Below are positions 27,235-39,365 of a stretch of DNA of 43,260 nt, piece after piece; the first letter of the stretch is position 1; each line of letters starts with the position of its first letter. This DNA is from Gammaproteobacteria bacterium (GTDB lineage: Bacteria > Pseudomonadota > Gammaproteobacteria > SZUA-152). Position numbers and translations under genes: made by a program. The notes under the pieces are model-generated. The model was not told the origin of the DNA. It searched no databases and saw only the letters and a list, made by a program, of their open reading frames with translations. The stretch lies in contig DROS01000016.1 in assembly GCA_011321815.1 (NCBI GenBank), positions 1 through 43,260 of the forward strand, in the 5' to 3' direction.

Positions 27235-29040
27235 ATGTCAAAAATGGAAAACATCCGCAATTTTTCCATTATTGCGCATATCGACCACGGAAAATCCACG
27301 CTTGCTGACCGCTTCATTCAAATGTGCGGCGGCTTGTCTGAACGGGAAATGTCGGCGCAAGTCCTGGATTCCATGGATCTGGAACGTGAGCGTGGCATTA
27401 CCATCAAGGCGCAGAGCGTTACGCTTGATTACACCGGCAAAAATGGTAAAACCTATCAGCTGAATTTCATTGATACCCCCGGTCACGTCGATTTTTCCTA
27501 CGAAGTGTCACGCTCACTGGCAGCCTGCGAAGGCGCGTTGCTGGTGGTGGACGCCTCACAGGGTGTGGAAGCGCAGAGCGTGGCCAATTGTTACACCGCC
27601 ATCGAACAGGATGTGGAAGTGGTGCCGGTGCTCAACAAAATTGACCTGCCCGCAGCTGACCCGGAGCGGGTGATTCACGAAATCGAAGACATCATTGGCG
27701 TGGAAGCCAGCGAAGCCACACGAGTCAGCGCCAAAACGGGTTTGGGTGTTGATGAGTTGCTGGAAGATCTGGTGAAAAAAATTCCTGCGCCGCAAGGGGA
27801 TCGGAAGGCCCCTCTACAGGCACTGATCATTGATTCCTGGTTTGACAATTACCTTGGCGTGGTGTCACTGGTGCGCATTAAACAGGGCACGCTGAAAAAA
27901 CGTCAAAAAATCCTGGTTATGAGCACAGGGCGTACGCACCTGGTGGACCATGTGGGTATCTTCAATCCCAAACGGCAGGACACGGAAATGTTGCAGGCCG
28001 GTGAAGTGGGGTATGTGATTGCCGGTATCAAAGAGATTGAAGGCGCGCCAGTGGGTGACACACTGACATTGGTGGATGACCCGGCTGCGGAACCTTTGCC
28101 GGGTTTCAAGGCCGTGCAGCCACAGGTGTTCGCCGGTATTTTCCCCATTAGTGCCGAAGATTACGAAGACCTGCGTGATGCCCTGGCAAAGCTGCGGTTG
28201 AACGACGCCGCCCTGTTTTATGAACCGGAAACCTCACAGGCACTGGGTCTGGGTTTTCGCTGTGGTTTTCTGGGTATGTTGCACATGGAAATTGTGCAGG
28301 AACGGCTGGAACGTGAATACGATCTCAGCCTGATCAGTACCGCGCCCACCGTTGTGTATGAAGTGTTGGCCAGTAATGGTGAGGTGATTCAGGTTGATAA
28401 TCCCTCAAAGCTGCCTGACACGGGCAGAATTGATGAATTGCGTGAACCCATTATCGTTGCGCATATTTTGTTGCCGCAGGAATACGTTGGCAATGTAATC
28501 AGCCTGTGTATTGAAAAGCGTGGTGTACAGCGCAAGATGCTTTACATCGGCAACCAGGTGTCTCTGGAATATGAAATGCCGATGAACGAGGTAGTGATGG
28601 ATTTTTTCGACAGACTGAAATCCGTCAGCCGTGGTTATGCCTCGCTGGATTATCATTTTGTCCGCTTTCAGGCTGCCGATCTGGTGAAACTGGATTTGCT
28701 GATCAATGGTGAACGGGTGGATGCATTGTCCGTGATCGTGCATCGTGACCAGGCGCAGTATCGCGGTCGTGAGCTGGCCGAAAAAATGCGTGAAATTATC
28801 CCGCGACAAATGTTTGATGTAGCCATTCAGGCGGCGATTGGCGCACATGTTGTGGCGCGCAGCAATGTGAAGGCCTTGCGTAAAAACGTGACCGCCAAAT
28901 GTTATGGCGGCGATATATCACGCAAACGAAAACTGCTGGAGAAACAAAAAGCAGGTAAAAAGCGTATGAAGCAGGTGGGTTCCGTGGAAATTCCACAAGA
29001 GGCCTTTATGGCGATATTGCAGGTCGGTAAAAACAAATAA
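27235..29040 (+). CDS. lepA: Elongation factor 4 (LepA)
   Basis: LepA is a ribosome-associated GTPase, reported to back-translocate ribosomes and to help initiation and ribosome assembly. The 601-residue product (E. coli 599) starts [23 protein letters not shown] 27244 is an alternative, with CGGTGG as a distant ribosome binding site. G motifs are AHIDHGKST (G1), ERGITIK (G2), DTPGHVDF (G3) and NKIDLP (G4). Domains II, III and V and the LepA-specific C-terminal domain ([38 protein letters not shown]) are complete. It is followed 21 bases later by lepB, as in many Gammaproteobacteria. Confidence 0.97.
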   Translation: MSKMENIRNFSIIAHIDHGKSTLADRFIQMCGGLSEREMSAQVLDSMDLERERGITIKAQSVTLDYTGKNGKTYQLNFIDTPGHVDFSYEVSRSLAACEGALLVVDASQGVEAQSVANCYTAIEQDVEVVPVLNKIDLPAADPERVIHEIEDIIGVEASEATRVSAKTGLGVDELLEDLVKKIPAPQGDRKAPLQALIIDSWFDNYLGVVSLVRIKQGTLKKRQKILVMSTGRTHLVDHVGIFNPKRQDTEMLQAGEVGYVIAGIKEIEGAPVGDTLTLVDDPAAEPLPGFKAVQPQVFAGIFPISAEDYEDLRDALAKLRLNDAALFYEPETSQALGLGFRCGFLGMLHMEIVQERLEREYDLSLISTAPTVVYEVLASNGEVIQVDNPSKLPDTGRIDELREPIIVAHILLPQEYVGNVISLCIEKRGVQRKMLYIGNQVSLEYEMPMNEVVMDFFDRLKSVSRGYASLDYHFVRFQAADLVKLDLLINGERVDALSVIVHRDQAQYRGRELAEKMREIIPRQMFDVAIQAAIGAHVVARSNVKALRKNVTAKCYGGDISRKRKLLEKQKAGKKRMKQVGSVEIPQEAFMAILQVGKNK

Positions 29041-29061
29041 CAGCTTAAAGAGAAGAAACAC

Positions 29062-29898
29062 ATGGATTTTAATTTTCCCGCAATTATGGTCAGTGCGGTT
29101 TTTATTACCGGCATCATCTGGTTGCTCGATGCCTATGTTTTGGCTCCCAGGCGACGTGAGGCCGCTGATGCCTTATCAGAACAAAGTGTATCCTCTGCCA
29201 GCACACTGACTGAGGCAAAAGAAAAACTGCTTAAAGAACCGATACTGGTTGAATATGCACGTTCGTTATTTCCGGTAATACTGGCTGTGCTGGTGCTGCG
29301 TTCATTTTTGGTGGAGCCCTTTCGTATCCCTTCAAATTCCATGATGCCGACCTTGCTGACCGGTGATTTTATTCTGGTCAACAAATTTTCCTATGGCATA
29401 CGCCTGCCTGTGCTCAACAGCAAAATCATTGATGTGGGCGAACCAGCGCGGGGCGATGTCATGGTTTTTCGCTACCCCAAAGACCCCTCTATTGACTACA
29501 TCAAACGGGTGATCGGTTTGCCGGGAGATAAAGTGGCTTATTACAACAAACAGCTCTTTATAAATGGCGAACCCGCTAAACAGGAAACAAAGGGAACATT
29601 TATTGGTGTTGGTTCCGGTGTGCCCATGTCGGGGGCGACGGTACGGCTGGAGCATTTACTGGGCGTGGATCACGACATTCTGATTGACGACAACCGTGGC
29701 ACAATGGAAGGCGAATTTATTGTACCGGAAGGCCATTATTTTGTGATGGGTGATAACCGGGATAACAGCAATGACAGCCGTTACTGGGGTTTTGTACCGG
29801 AGGAAAACCTGGTGGGCAAAGCCTTTATGATCTGGATGAACTGGGATTCAAAAGCCAGCGGCATTGCCTGGGATCGGTTGGGGAGCACTATTAAATAG
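29062..29898 (+). CDS. lepB: Signal peptidase I (LepB)
   Basis: LepB removes signal peptides from exported proteins at the outer face of the inner membrane. The 278-residue protein (E. coli 324) has an N-terminal membrane helix (~5-27), a cytoplasmic loop and a second helix (~66-84). The catalytic Ser93 lies in RIPSNSMMPTL and the general-base Lys148 in DYIKRVIGLPGD; GDNRDNSNDSRYWG is the conserved box E. The ribosome binding site AGAGAAGA precedes the ATG. It forms an operon with lepA. Confidence 0.97.
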   Translation: MDFNFPAIMVSAVFITGIIWLLDAYVLAPRRREAADALSEQSVSSASTLTEAKEKLLKEPILVEYARSLFPVILAVLVLRSFLVEPFRIPSNSMMPTLLTGDFILVNKFSYGIRLPVLNSKIIDVGEPARGDVMVFRYPKDPSIDYIKRVIGLPGDKVAYYNKQLFINGEPAKQETKGTFIGVGSGVPMSGATVRLEHLLGVDHDILIDDNRGTMEGEFIVPEGHYFVMGDNRDNSNDSRYWGFVPEENLVGKAFMIWMNWDSKASGIAWDRLGSTIK

Positions 29899-30041
29899 GA
29901 ATCACGGTTCGGCTGAGATTTGAATTGCCCGGTTGCTTTGCGCCAAAAAGGTGAAAAACCGGGCTAATATATGGTATGAGGTGGTTACACCTGTTTTTCA
30001 TGCCAGAAAATACAATAAAAGCGAGTGGAGCCTAAAGCACA

Positions 30042-30437
30042 ATGAATAGAAAAAGCCAGCGGTTTGAGCGGCACCCACACCGTCAACACGGTTTGACAGC
30101 CGTCAGCATTATTTTGATTCTTGCGATGATTGGTTTTTTCGCCATGATCGCCATACGCCTGTTTCCCATTTATATGGAACATTTTAGTGTTGTCTCTCAT
30201 CTCGAAAACCTGGCGGAAGAAGCCGGCGTCACGGAAAAAACCAATGGCGAAATCTTCCGCACACTCAATAAACGCTTTTCCATTGATAATGTAAAAAATG
30301 TCACCGATGAAAATATCTTTATTGAGCGCAATAAAGATGGCTCCATGGTCATAGCCATTGAATATGAAGTACGTACTCCCGCAGTGGGCAATGTCGACAT
30401 GGTGGTGAGTTTTGTTGACGAGGTAACACTGGATTGA
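30042..30437 (+). CDS. DUF4845 membrane protein
   Basis: The 131-residue protein has one membrane helix at about 18-40 (TAVSIILILAMIGFFAMIAI) and a short extracytoplasmic domain ending in GNVDMVVSFVDEV. DUF4845 genes sit between lepB and rnc in many Gammaproteobacteria, which is the case here. The function is unknown. The gap of 143 bases after lepB leaves room for a promoter, but no clear -35/-10 pair was found. Confidence 0.88.
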   Translation: MNRKSQRFERHPHRQHGLTAVSIILILAMIGFFAMIAIRLFPIYMEHFSVVSHLENLAEEAGVTEKTNGEIFRTLNKRFSIDNVKNVTDENIFIERNKDGSMVIAIEYEVRTPAVGNVDMVVSFVDEVTLD

Positions 30438-30444
30438 CGTTGTT

Positions 30445-31137
30445 GTGAATAAACCGGATGTACAACTTGACCGATTACAGCGCGCACTCGAATATCAATT
30501 CAGTGATGTTGCTCTTCTTACTCTGGCGTTAACCCATCGCAGCAAGGGCTCAACCAATAATGAACGGCTGGAATTTCTGGGCGATGCCATTCTTGGTTTT
30601 GTGGTTGCCGATCTTCTTTATTTTCAGTTTGACGCTGTACCGGAAGGACATCTCAGCCGCTTTCGTGCATCTCTGGTGAAAAAAGAAACGTTGGCAGAGC
30701 TGGCGCGGGAATTTTCACTGGGCGACTTTTTATTACTGGGCTCCGGTGAGTTGAAAAGTGGTGGCTTTCGTCGCGATTCCATACTGGCGGATGGCATGGA
30801 GGCCATTATTGGTGCAATTTATCTGGACAGCGGGCTGGACAGTGCACGCAGGCTGATTGAAAAATGCCTTGCCCCACGGCTTGCAGGCCTTTCCGCAGAA
30901 AATGAATTAAAAGACCCCAAAACACGTTTGCAGGAATTTTTGCAGGCACGCCATTTTCCACTTCCGGCTTATGCCGTTGTTCACACCTCCGGTGATGAAC
31001 ATAACCAACGTTTTGAAGTCAGCTGCACCGTACAGGGTTTGGCTAAACCGGCTTCCGGTATTGGCAGCAGCCGGCGCAAGGCAGAGCAGGACGCTGCCGA
31101 GCAGGCGCTTGCGTCTTTGAATAACCATAAAGAATAA
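30445..31137 (+). CDS. rnc: Ribonuclease III
   Basis: RNase III cuts double-stranded RNA, including the rRNA precursor and many mRNA hairpins. The 230-residue protein (E. coli 226) begins with GTG at 30445, eight bases after the DUF4845 stop. The signature [18 protein letters not shown] and the second acidic site [13 protein letters not shown] form the catalytic centre; the dsRNA-binding domain covers ~155-228 ([36 protein letters not shown]). It heads the rnc-era-recO-pdxJ-acpS run. Confidence 0.97.
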   Translation: MNKPDVQLDRLQRALEYQFSDVALLTLALTHRSKGSTNNERLEFLGDAILGFVVADLLYFQFDAVPEGHLSRFRASLVKKETLAELAREFSLGDFLLLGSGELKSGGFRRDSILADGMEAIIGAIYLDSGLDSARRLIEKCLAPRLAGLSAENELKDPKTRLQEFLQARHFPLPAYAVVHTSGDEHNQRFEVSCTVQGLAKPASGIGSSRRKAEQDAAEQALASLNNHKE

Positions 31138-31159
31138 ATGCATACGATTCTGCCTTCTC

Positions 31160-32074
31160 ATGACTGATATCATAAAAAACGGACAAAATTTTCACTGTGG
31201 ATATGTTGCCATTGTTGGCCGTCCCAATGTGGGCAAATCAACCTTGCTTAACTGTATTCTGGGCCAGAAAATCAGCATTACCGCCAACCGCCCGCAAACC
31301 ACCCGGCATCGTATTCTGGGCGTAAAAACCACGGATGATTGTCAGGTGGTTTATGTGGATACACCCGGCCTGCACCTTGGTGGAAAAAAAGCGATCAACC
31401 GTTTTATGAATCGGGCAGCATCGGGCAGTATCACCGATGTGGACGTGATTGTTTTTGTGCTGGATCGTACCCAGTGGACCGATGAAGACGCACATGTTCT
31501 GGAAAAAATAAAACAGGTTTCTGTGCCCGCACTTCTGGTATTGAACAAAGTGGATGGTTTGAAAGAAAAAGACGTGTTGCTGCCGCATCTGGGCATGCTA
31601 GCGGAAAAATACGCCTTCACACAGATGATGCCCATATCGGCTCAAACCGGTGAGGGTGTGGATCAGCTGGAAACGGCTGTTGAAGCATTGTTACCGATAG
31701 CCCCCCCGTTTTTTCCGGAAGACCAGGTAACTGATCGCAGTGAACGTTTTATGGCGTCTGAATTTGTGCGTGAAAAACTGGTACGCACCCTGTCACAGGA
31801 ATTGCCGTATTCCACCACGGTGGAAATTGAAAAATTCTCGCTGGAAAACGGTGTGCGTCATATTCATGCCGTCATCTGGGTGGAACGTGACGGGCAAAAA
31901 GGGATCATTATCGGTAAAAAAGGCCAGCAATTAAAACGCATTGGCGAACTGGCGCGCAAGGATATGGAGCGGGCCTTTGAGGGCAAAGTCTTTTTGCAGT
32001 TATGGGTGAAGGTGCGCAGTGGCTGGGCCGATGACGAGCGCGCCCTGCGCAGTCTCGGTTATCAGGATGACTGA
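31160..32074 (+). CDS. era: GTPase Era
   Basis: Era is a GTPase for 16S rRNA maturation and small-subunit assembly. The 304-residue protein (E. coli 301) shows GRPNVGKST (G1), the TTRHR switch, DTPGLH (G3) and NKVDGL (G4) in its G domain (~10-180), and a type II KH domain (~205-300, [20 protein letters not shown]). The ATG at 31160 lies 22 bases after rnc. Its stop overlaps the recO start by eight bases. Confidence 0.97.
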   Translation: MTDIIKNGQNFHCGYVAIVGRPNVGKSTLLNCILGQKISITANRPQTTRHRILGVKTTDDCQVVYVDTPGLHLGGKKAINRFMNRAASGSITDVDVIVFVLDRTQWTDEDAHVLEKIKQVSVPALLVLNKVDGLKEKDVLLPHLGMLAEKYAFTQMMPISAQTGEGVDQLETAVEALLPIAPPFFPEDQVTDRSERFMASEFVREKLVRTLSQELPYSTTVEIEKFSLENGVRHIHAVIWVERDGQKGIIIGKKGQQLKRIGELARKDMERAFEGKVFLQLWVKVRSGWADDERALRSLGYQDD

Positions 32075-32858
32075 CATCCGGGTATTGTTGCAACCCGCCT
32101 ATGTTTTACACCAGCGGGCCTATCGTGACACCAGCCTCATCCTCGAATTATTTACCCCGGCGCAGGGACGGGTGGGGGTGATCGCCAAGGGGGTGCGCGG
32201 CAACAAGCCGCGCTGGCGTGGCCTGCTACAAAGCTTCCAGCCTTTATTGGTATCGTTTAATCAGCGTGGCGAACTGGGACTGTTAACGGAAGCCGAGGCA
32301 CAGGGCGCTGCACTGCGTATTAATCCGCAATTAATCGCCAGCGGATTTTATCTGAATGAAATTTTACTGCGCCTGCTACAACGCCACGACGCACAACTGG
32401 AACTGTTTGGTTGGTACGATACCGCTTTGCGTGAGCTGGCGCGCCTGAATGTGACCGATGATGCACAGGCGGAACTGGAAATCATTTTACGCCGTTTTGA
32501 AATACGCCTGCTAACGGCTTTGGGATATGGTCTGGTGTTTGACCATGATGTACATAGCACCATGCCGGTGCAGGCGGAGCAGGAATACATTTATTTTCTG
32601 GAGCAGGGACCCGTGCTGTTGGTCGAGGATTCCGGGCCCGCAGAAAATGCAGAAAACAATGAGGCGCACATGGGTATTAAAATATCCGGACACGCATTGT
32701 TAGCTTTGCAGGAAAATGATTTATCGGCAGCAACGGTCCGGCGTCAGGCAAAACGGTTATTGCGAGCCATGCTGGGGCATTATCTCGGCCCCAAACCCTT
32801 GCAGAGCCGACAACTGTTACAACAAAGCGCGCAGCTGGCACAGCGTATGACACATTGA
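32067..32858 (+). CDS. recO: DNA repair protein RecO
   Basis: RecO helps RecR load RecA onto SSB-coated DNA in the RecF pathway. The start is the ATG at 32067 ([20 protein letters not shown]), inside the end of era and preceded by AGGATG; the frame extends further upstream but only within era. The 263-residue product has the OB-fold N-terminus ([28 protein letters not shown]) and the helical C-terminal part ([19 protein letters not shown]). Confidence 0.95.
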   Translation: MTDIRVLLQPAYVLHQRAYRDTSLILELFTPAQGRVGVIAKGVRGNKPRWRGLLQSFQPLLVSFNQRGELGLLTEAEAQGAALRINPQLIASGFYLNEILLRLLQRHDAQLELFGWYDTALRELARLNVTDDAQAELEIILRRFEIRLLTALGYGLVFDHDVHSTMPVQAEQEYIYFLEQGPVLLVEDSGPAENAENNEAHMGIKISGHALLALQENDLSAATVRRQAKRLLRAMLGHYLGPKPLQSRQLLQQSAQLAQRMTH

Positions 32859-32923
32859 CTTTACGTAAAACTTACCATTCAACGGACTAATTTAAGCCCA
32901 ACAAACAGCACAGGTTCTTTCTT

Positions 32924-33679
32924 ATGGCACAGGCACACACACATTCAAACGCCATGTTACTGGGCGTCAATATTGACCACGTCGCCACACTGCGCCAGGC
33001 GCGAGGCACGCGCTACCCCGACCCTGTTCAGGCGGCTATTGAGGCCGAGCAGGCCGGTGCTGACGCCATTACCCTGCATCTGCGCGAAGACCGCCGCCAC
33101 ATTCAGGATCGTGACGTGGAGATGCTCAAGGATATTTTGCAAACGCGCATGAACCTGGAAATGGCCGTCACCGGGGAAATGCTGGCCATTGCCAGCCGTA
33201 TTCGGCCAGCTGATTGCTGCCTGGTGCCGGAACGCCGCGAGGAATTGACCACCGAAGGGGGCCTGGACGTGGCAGGGCAGCGGGAGCGTATGGCTGAAGC
33301 CTGCACCCGCCTTGCCGAGGCCCAGGTAAGGGTATCGCTGTTTATTGATGCTGACCCACTGCAAATTGACGCTGCGGCTGAAGTGGGTGCCCCGGTGATC
33401 GAAATTCATACCGGGCATTTTGCCGATGCGCAGACGCCGGCGCAGCGCGATATCGAGCTGGCCCGGATTGCCACGGCGGTGGAGCATGGCCTCGGCCTTG
33501 GTCTGCACGTCAATGCTGGCCATGGCCTGCACTATCATAATGTGCAGGCCGTTGCAGCCATTCCGGGCATTCGTGAATTGAATATCGGCCATGCCATTAT
33601 TGCCCGGGCGGTATTCAGTGGCTTGCAACCGGCGGTGCGTGAAATGAAGCAGTTGATGCGTGAGGCTCAAATTACGTGA
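32924..33679 (+). CDS. pdxJ: Pyridoxine 5'-phosphate synthase
   Basis: PdxJ condenses 1-deoxyxylulose 5-phosphate with 3-amino-2-oxopropyl phosphate to give pyridoxine 5'-phosphate, the last step of DXP-dependent vitamin B6 synthesis. The 251-residue TIM-barrel protein (E. coli 243) shows [38 protein letters not shown] and the C-terminal AGHGLHYHN and [13 protein letters not shown] motifs. It has an N-terminal extension of a few residues. Its stop overlaps the acpS GTG by four bases. Confidence 0.97.
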   Translation: MAQAHTHSNAMLLGVNIDHVATLRQARGTRYPDPVQAAIEAEQAGADAITLHLREDRRHIQDRDVEMLKDILQTRMNLEMAVTGEMLAIASRIRPADCCLVPERREELTTEGGLDVAGQRERMAEACTRLAEAQVRVSLFIDADPLQIDAAAEVGAPVIEIHTGHFADAQTPAQRDIELARIATAVEHGLGLGLHVNAGHGLHYHNVQAVAAIPGIRELNIGHAIIARAVFSGLQPAVREMKQLMREAQIT

Positions 33680-34071
33680 TTTTTGGTATTGGCACCGATA
33701 TTGTGCGCATCCCGCGTATAGCGGACAGCCTGGCGCGTTACGGTGAACGTTTTGCTGCACGTATTCTCACCGAGGCTGAAATGACGGTGTTTGCGGATTT
33801 GGCACAGCAGGCACCGTTTTTGGCCAAGCGTTTTGCGGCCAAAGAGGCGGTTGCCAAGGCGCTGGGCACCGGGTTTCGTAATGGTTTGAGTCTGCGCGAT
33901 ATCGGCGTAGGCAATGATGCACTGGGCAAACCGTTGCTGATATTTTCGCAACGGACACAACAAATGTTGCAAAAGCAGGGGGTTGGAAAGAGCCACCTCA
34001 GTCTGTCCGATGAGCGTGAATATGCGATTGCTTATGTGGTGCTTGAAACGGCCAACAATAAAAAATGCTAA
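33676..34071 (+). CDS. acpS: Holo-[acyl-carrier-protein] synthase
   Basis: AcpS transfers 4'-phosphopantetheine from CoA to apo-ACP, activating fatty-acid synthesis. The 131-residue protein (E. coli 126) starts at GTG within the pdxJ stop ([15 protein letters not shown]) and contains the metal-binding GTDIV and [19 protein letters not shown] motifs. No terminator is evident between acpS and the tRNA promoter. Confidence 0.96.
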   Translation: MIFGIGTDIVRIPRIADSLARYGERFAARILTEAEMTVFADLAQQAPFLAKRFAAKEAVAKALGTGFRNGLSLRDIGVGNDALGKPLLIFSQRTQQMLQKQGVGKSHLSLSDEREYAIAYVVLETANNKKC

Positions 34072-34088
34072 CTATTTGCCAACCGGGC

Positions 34089-34116
34089 TTGTATTTTTAG
34101 CGGACTTGGGTAGAAT
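34089..34116 (+). promoter_or_regulatory. Promoter of tRNA-fMet
   Basis: TTGTAT, a 16-base spacer and TAGAAT, followed by a GC-rich discriminator (GCGCTGCC), lie just upstream of the tRNA. The GC-rich discriminator is typical of stable-RNA promoters under stringent control. Confidence 0.6.
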
Positions 34117-34129
34117 GCGCTGCCTCGGG

Positions 34130-34403
<274 letters not shown>

Positions 34404-34462
34404 GCTGGGAAAAGTTGAATGATTCCATGGGGAGTCAATGATCCGGGTACGGATCGCAAAGG

Positions 34463-34487
34463 CCACGAGTAAACGTGGTTTTTTTTT
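34463..34487 (+). terminator. Rho-independent terminator of the tRNA-fMet/repeat transcript
   Basis: CCACG, a 6-base loop and CGTGG are followed by nine T residues. It ends the tRNA and repeat unit before the rimP promoter. Confidence 0.88.
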
Positions 34488-34528
34488 AACTTTTTTTTGT
34501 TAAAACCCGGCTAAGCCGGTGGCGTAGC

Positions 34529-34557
34529 TTGGTGTGAAGGCCGTCAGGCGCTATAAT
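34529..34557 (+). promoter_or_regulatory. Sigma-70 promoter for rimP-nusA-infB
   Basis: TTGGTG, a 17-base spacer and a perfect TATAAT lie 114 bases upstream of the rimP start and 42 bases after the terminator, giving a long leader where NusA autoregulation, known in E. coli, could act. Confidence 0.7.
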
Positions 34558-34670
34558 TGGCATTGATGACAGTTGTTGATATGACGGTGGGCCTAGGGCC
34601 CTTTTTTTATTTCTGAAACTTTTGTTTTTTTAACAGAGTGTTTCTGAAAAAGTGATTTTGGAGCGAGATT

Positions 34671-35126
34671 GTGCGGCAGATACCAGCTCATATACAGGCG
34701 GTTATCGCCCCGGTGGTTGAATCATTGGACTGCGAGCTCGTGGGCATCGAATATGGCAGGCAGGGCAACCGTGGCCTGTTGCGTGTGTACATTGACAAAG
34801 AGAATGGCGTTGACGTGAACGACTGCCAGCGTGTGAGCCACCAACTGAGCGGTGTGCTGGACGTGGAAGATGTTATCCAGGGCCAGTATCAGCTGGAAGT
34901 ATCGTCACCGGGGCTGGACCGGCCACTGTTTACGCTGGCGCATTTTGAACGGTTTGCCGGTCACAAGGCCAGGTTGACGCTGGTAACGCCAATTAATGGA
35001 CAGCGTAAATTCAGGGGCATCTTACAGGGTGTTGAGAATGAACAGGTAATAGTGAATATTGGTGAAAATGAACTGGTATTGGCGCTGGGTGCTATTGACA
35101 AGGCAAATCTGATTGCGGATTTTTAG
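34671..35126 (+). CDS. rimP: Ribosome maturation factor RimP
   Basis: RimP helps mature the 30S subunit. The 151-residue protein (E. coli about 150) starts with GTG seven bases after GGAG. It has the N-terminal alpha/beta domain (APVVESLDCELVGIEYGRQG; LLRVYIDKENGVDVNDCQRV) with SSPGLDRPL at the domain border, and the C-terminal SH3-like barrel. It is the first gene of the nusA operon. A 7-bp stem (CCCGTCA/TGACGGG at 35146-35185) lies between rimP and nusA. Confidence 0.96.
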   Translation: MRQIPAHIQAVIAPVVESLDCELVGIEYGRQGNRGLLRVYIDKENGVDVNDCQRVSHQLSGVLDVEDVIQGQYQLEVSSPGLDRPLFTLAHFERFAGHKARLTLVTPINGQRKFRGILQGVENEQVIVNIGENELVLALGAIDKANLIADF

Positions 35127-35271
35127 TCTGTAACGAACACATCAACCCGTCAATATTCGCTGTGTTGATATACCGGTCTGACGGGAAATAGCAGTAAATT
35201 GAGAGCAGCAAGCAGAGAACAAATCTAAATGCCATGGCCAGCTGGTCACGGTTATGATGAGGCAGAGAGCG

Positions 35272-36792
35272 ATGAACAGCAAAGAAATATTGATGGTTGC
35301 AGACGCCGTATCGAATGAGAAAGGACTCGACAAAGAGACGATTTTCAGTGCCATTGAAGCAGCGTTGGCCACGGCCAGCAAAAAACTGAGCGGCATGGAT
35401 ATCAATGTGCGTGTTGATATCGACCGGACAACAGGTGAATACAAAACCTTCCGTATCTGGGAAGTGTTTGAGGATGACTCCGAAGATTTTGAAGATCCGG
35501 ACACGCAGATCAAGCTGACCTACGCGCTGAAGAAAAATCCCGATATCAAAGTCGGGGAGTTTATCGAAGAGCCAATAGAATCTGCTGAGTTTGGGCGTAT
35601 TGCGGCACAGGCAGCGAAACAGGTCATCGTGCAAAAAGTCCGTGATGCGGAGCGTGCGCACGTTGTCGAGGCTTTTAAGGGACGCATTGGCGAATTGGTT
35701 ATGGGGGTGGTCAAGCGTCTGGACAAGGGCAACATTATTATGGACCTTGGCGAAAATGTTGAAGCCCTGGTGCCACGCGAAGATATGATACCGCGCGAGG
35801 CAGTACGCCCCGGTGACCGCGTGCGGGGTTATCTGAAAGACGTACGTTCCGAAATGCGTGGCCCGCAGTTGTTTGTGAGTCGCACGGCGCCGGAATTACT
35901 GATTGAGTTGTTCAAGCTGGAAATCCCCGAAGTGGGTGAAGGTCTCATTGATATTCTGGCGGCTGCGCGCGATCCCGGTTCACGCGCGAAGATTGCGGTG
36001 AAATCCAACGATGCACGTATTGATCCGGTGGGCGCCTGTGTGGGTATGCGGGGGTCACGGGTGCGTGCCGTATCCAACGAGCTGGCCGACGAGCGCGTGG
36101 ACATTATTCTTTGGGATGAAAATCCGGCGCAGTTTGTCATCAATGCCATGTCACCCGCAGAAGTGGTGTCCATTGTGATGGACGAAGAAAACAATACCAT
36201 GGATATTGCTGTGGAAGAGGAACAGCTTTCGCAGGCCATTGGTCGTGGTGGACAAAATGTGCGGCTGGCCAGTGAATTGACCGGTTGGACAATTAATGTG
36301 ATGTCTGACGAGCAGCTGTCGGAAAAAGGCGAACAGGAAGGCAAAGTCGCCTTGCAGTTGTTTATGGCCCAACTGGATGTGGACGAAGACTTTGCCAACA
36401 TTCTGGTACAGGAAGGTTTCACCAGCATTGAGGAAATTGCCTATGTACCGCTGGAAGAAATGTTGGCCATTGAAGAATTTGACGAAGATACTGTTAACGA
36501 ATTACGTAACCGCTCCAAAGATGTATTGCTGACCAAGGCGCTGGTGCAGGAAGAAGTGCTGGACGAAAAGCAGCCGGCAGAGGATTTGCTGGCAATGGAG
36601 GGAATGGACCAGCATCTGGCTTATGTTCTGGCCAGTCGCAATGTGATTACCATGGAGGATCTGGCTGAGCAATCCGTTGACGAGTTAATGGACATCGAGG
36701 ATATGGATGAAGAGCGGGCTGGTAAATTGATTATGACCGCACGAGCTCCCTGGTTTGCTGAAGATGCAGCAGCTGGCGAACAACAGGGTTAA
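35272..36792 (+). CDS. nusA: Transcription termination/antitermination factor NusA
   Basis: NusA binds RNA polymerase and controls pausing, termination and antitermination. The ATG at 35272 ([20 protein letters not shown]) follows GAGG; an ATG 18 bases upstream lacks conservation. The 506-residue product (E. coli 495) has the N-terminal RNAP-binding domain, an S1 domain (~135-200, [20 protein letters not shown]), KH1/KH2 ([39 protein letters not shown]) and two C-terminal acidic repeats ([40 protein letters not shown]). Confidence 0.97.
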   Translation: MNSKEILMVADAVSNEKGLDKETIFSAIEAALATASKKLSGMDINVRVDIDRTTGEYKTFRIWEVFEDDSEDFEDPDTQIKLTYALKKNPDIKVGEFIEEPIESAEFGRIAAQAAKQVIVQKVRDAERAHVVEAFKGRIGELVMGVVKRLDKGNIIMDLGENVEALVPREDMIPREAVRPGDRVRGYLKDVRSEMRGPQLFVSRTAPELLIELFKLEIPEVGEGLIDILAAARDPGSRAKIAVKSNDARIDPVGACVGMRGSRVRAVSNELADERVDIILWDENPAQFVINAMSPAEVVSIVMDEENNTMDIAVEEEQLSQAIGRGGQNVRLASELTGWTINVMSDEQLSEKGEQEGKVALQLFMAQLDVDEDFANILVQEGFTSIEEIAYVPLEEMLAIEEFDEDTVNELRNRSKDVLLTKALVQEEVLDEKQPAEDLLAMEGMDQHLAYVLASRNVITMEDLAEQSVDELMDIEDMDEERAGKLIMTARAPWFAEDAAAGEQQG

Positions 36793-36808
36793 GTGATTGG
36801 GGGAAGTT

Positions 36809-39328
36809 ATGTCAGGCGTAAGTGTAAAACAGTTGGCTGAAGTCTTGAGTGTCTCGGTGGATCGTCTGCTGGGACAATTGGACAAGGCTGGTATGTCGTT
36901 TGAGAACGGCGAGCAAACCGTGAGCGACGAAGAAAAGATGAAACTGCTGGATTTTTTACGGGACACCCATGGGGGCGCGAAGGCTGTGGCCAGCGAACCG
37001 AAAAAAATCACCCTGCGCCGCAAGACTGTTTCGGAACTGAAGCAAGCAGGTGGTACGGGGCGCAGTGCAACGCGCAGTAAAACCGTGAATGTTGAGGTGC
37101 GCAAAAAACGTACTTACATGAAGCGTAGCGAAGTTGTTTCTGAAGAAGCTGAAAAGCTCAAAGTGGAAACGGACAAAATTGTACAGGAGCGCCTTGATGC
37201 AGAAAAAACCGCTGAGCTTGAGCGTCAGCGTCGTGCCGATGCAGACGAAGCAAAGGCCCGGGAAGAGCAGCAACGCCTGAAAGAAGCAGAAGCCAAAAAA
37301 GAACAGGAAGCCGTGCTGAAAGAGGCGGCCGCGGTTCCTCCCGTCGCCCCCGCTCAACCAGCGGCGGAAAAAGCGACGGAAAAACGCGGCGCAAAACGCG
37401 AGCGTACAGACAAGCCTGGGAAACCTGAAAAACCGACAAAATATGGCCGCAAGGAATTGCACGTTGATGCCAGCAAATCAAACCGCCGCAAGAAAAAATC
37501 CCGGCGTACCCGTGGCGCAACGGCTTCCACACCAACCGAGCATGGTTTTGAAATGCCGGTGGCGCCTGTAGTGCGCGATGTCAGTATCCCTGAAACCATT
37601 ACAGTTGGCGAACTGGCGCAAAAAATGGCGGTAAAGGCCGCTGCTGTCATCAAGGTGATGATGGGCATGGGCAGCATGGTGACGATTAATCAGGTGCTTG
37701 ATCAGGAAACGGCAACCATTGTTGTGGAAGAGATGGGACATAAAGCCGTGCTGGTGAGCGACAATGCGCTGGAAGAAAGTATTACGCAGGCATCCGTTTC
37801 CGATAATGAAGGCGAGCAGATGACACGTGCACCTGCTGTCACCATCATGGGGCATGTCGACCACGGTAAAACGTCGCTGCTGGATTACATTCGGAAATCA
37901 AAAGTGGCCGCAGGTGAGGCCGGTGGTATTACCCAACATATTGGCGCCTACCATGTGAATACTGAACTTGGCCCGATCACCTTTTTGGATACGCCCGGAC
38001 ATGCCGCGTTTACTGCAATGCGTGCCCGTGGTGCGAAAGCAACAGACATTGTTGTGTTGGTGGTGGCTGCCGACGATGGTGTTATGCCGCAAACCAAAGA
38101 GGCCATCCAACATGCCAAGGCTGCCGGTGTGCCGCTGGTGGTGGCAGTGAACAAGATTGATAAAGAGGACGCACAACCGGATCGTGTCAAACAGGAATTA
38201 GTGGCCGAGGAAGTGGTGCCGGAGGACTGGGGTGGTGATACACAGTTCTTGCACGTGTCCGCCTTGACCGGTGAAGGTGTGGACAAGCTGCTGGAAGCGA
38301 TTTCTCTGCAAGCAGAGTTGTTGGAGCTTAAGGCAGTGAAGGATGCACCGGCACGCGGCGTAGTGATTGAATCCCGTCTGGACAAGGGACGGGGTACCGT
38401 GGCAACGGTGCTGGTGCAAAACGGTACCCTGCACAAAGGTGACATGGTGCTTGCCGGCCAGGAGTATGGCCGGGTACGCGCACTGCTGGACGAAAACGGT
38501 CAACCGACTGCCGAAGCAGGTCCGTCGATTCCCGTGGAAGTATTGGGCCTGTCGGGGACACCCAGTGCGGGAGATGAAATGCTGGCAGTGGAAGACGAGC
38601 GCAAGGCGCGTGAAGTGGCATTGTTCCGTCAAGGGAAATTCCGTGATGTGAAACTGGCGCGGCAGCAAAAAGCCAAACTGGAAAGCATGTTCTCACAAAT
38701 GGAAGAGGGCGAAGTGAACACCCTTAACCTGGTGGTGAAGGCAGATGTGCAAGGTTCAGTGGAGGCTCTCAATGAGTCACTGACAAAACTGTCTACCGAT
38801 GAAGTGAAGGTGAAAATTGTGGCCAGTGGTGTGGGCGGCATTAATGAATCCGATGTTAATCTGGCGGTAGCCTCTTCAGCGGTAATGATCGGGTTTAATG
38901 TGCGTGCCGATGCCTCGGCAAAACGCATTATCGAAGAGGATGGTATTGATCTGCATTATTACAGCGTGATTTATGACGCCATAGATGACGTGAAGAATTC
39001 GCTGAGCGGTATGCTGGCGCCGGAATTCAAAGAGGAAATCGTGGGTCTTGCCGAAGTGCGCGATGTTTTCCGCTCCCCCAAGCTGGGTGCCATTGCAGGC
39101 TGTATGGTGATGGAAGGCGTGGTAAAACGAAACAATCCTATTCGTGTCTTGCGTGACAATGTGGTGATTTACGAAGGTGAGCTGGAATCCTTGCGCCGCT
39201 TCAAAGATGACGTGCAGGAAGTGCGTTCAGGCACTGAATGTGGTATCGGTGTGAAAAACTACAATGACATAAAAGCCGGCGACCAGATTGAAGTTTTCGA
39301 GCAAGTTGAAGTTAAACGTACCCTGTAA
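36809..39328 (+). CDS. infB: Translation initiation factor IF-2
   Basis: IF-2 brings fMet-tRNA to the 30S subunit and promotes subunit joining. The ATG at 36809 ([20 protein letters not shown]) has GGGGGA six bases upstream. The 839-residue protein (E. coli 890) has the IF2-N module, a charged Lys/Glu/Ala coiled linker (~110-230), a second IF2-N module ([20 protein letters not shown]), the G domain with [17 protein letters not shown] and NKID, and the C-terminal domains to the end. The gene for its ligand, initiator tRNA, heads the same region. Confidence 0.97.
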   Translation: MSGVSVKQLAEVLSVSVDRLLGQLDKAGMSFENGEQTVSDEEKMKLLDFLRDTHGGAKAVASEPKKITLRRKTVSELKQAGGTGRSATRSKTVNVEVRKKRTYMKRSEVVSEEAEKLKVETDKIVQERLDAEKTAELERQRRADADEAKAREEQQRLKEAEAKKEQEAVLKEAAAVPPVAPAQPAAEKATEKRGAKRERTDKPGKPEKPTKYGRKELHVDASKSNRRKKKSRRTRGATASTPTEHGFEMPVAPVVRDVSIPETITVGELAQKMAVKAAAVIKVMMGMGSMVTINQVLDQETATIVVEEMGHKAVLVSDNALEESITQASVSDNEGEQMTRAPAVTIMGHVDHGKTSLLDYIRKSKVAAGEAGGITQHIGAYHVNTELGPITFLDTPGHAAFTAMRARGAKATDIVVLVVAADDGVMPQTKEAIQHAKAAGVPLVVAVNKIDKEDAQPDRVKQELVAEEVVPEDWGGDTQFLHVSALTGEGVDKLLEAISLQAELLELKAVKDAPARGVVIESRLDKGRGTVATVLVQNGTLHKGDMVLAGQEYGRVRALLDENGQPTAEAGPSIPVEVLGLSGTPSAGDEMLAVEDERKAREVALFRQGKFRDVKLARQQKAKLESMFSQMEEGEVNTLNLVVKADVQGSVEALNESLTKLSTDEVKVKIVASGVGGINESDVNLAVASSAVMIGFNVRADASAKRIIEEDGIDLHYYSVIYDAIDDVKNSLSGMLAPEFKEEIVGLAEVRDVFRSPKLGAIAGCMVMEGVVKRNNPIRVLRDNVVIYEGELESLRRFKDDVQEVRSGTECGIGVKNYNDIKAGDQIEVFEQVEVKRTL

Positions 39329-39365
39329 CGGCCGTTTGTTTGCTGACCTGTGGAGTTAAAGCGTA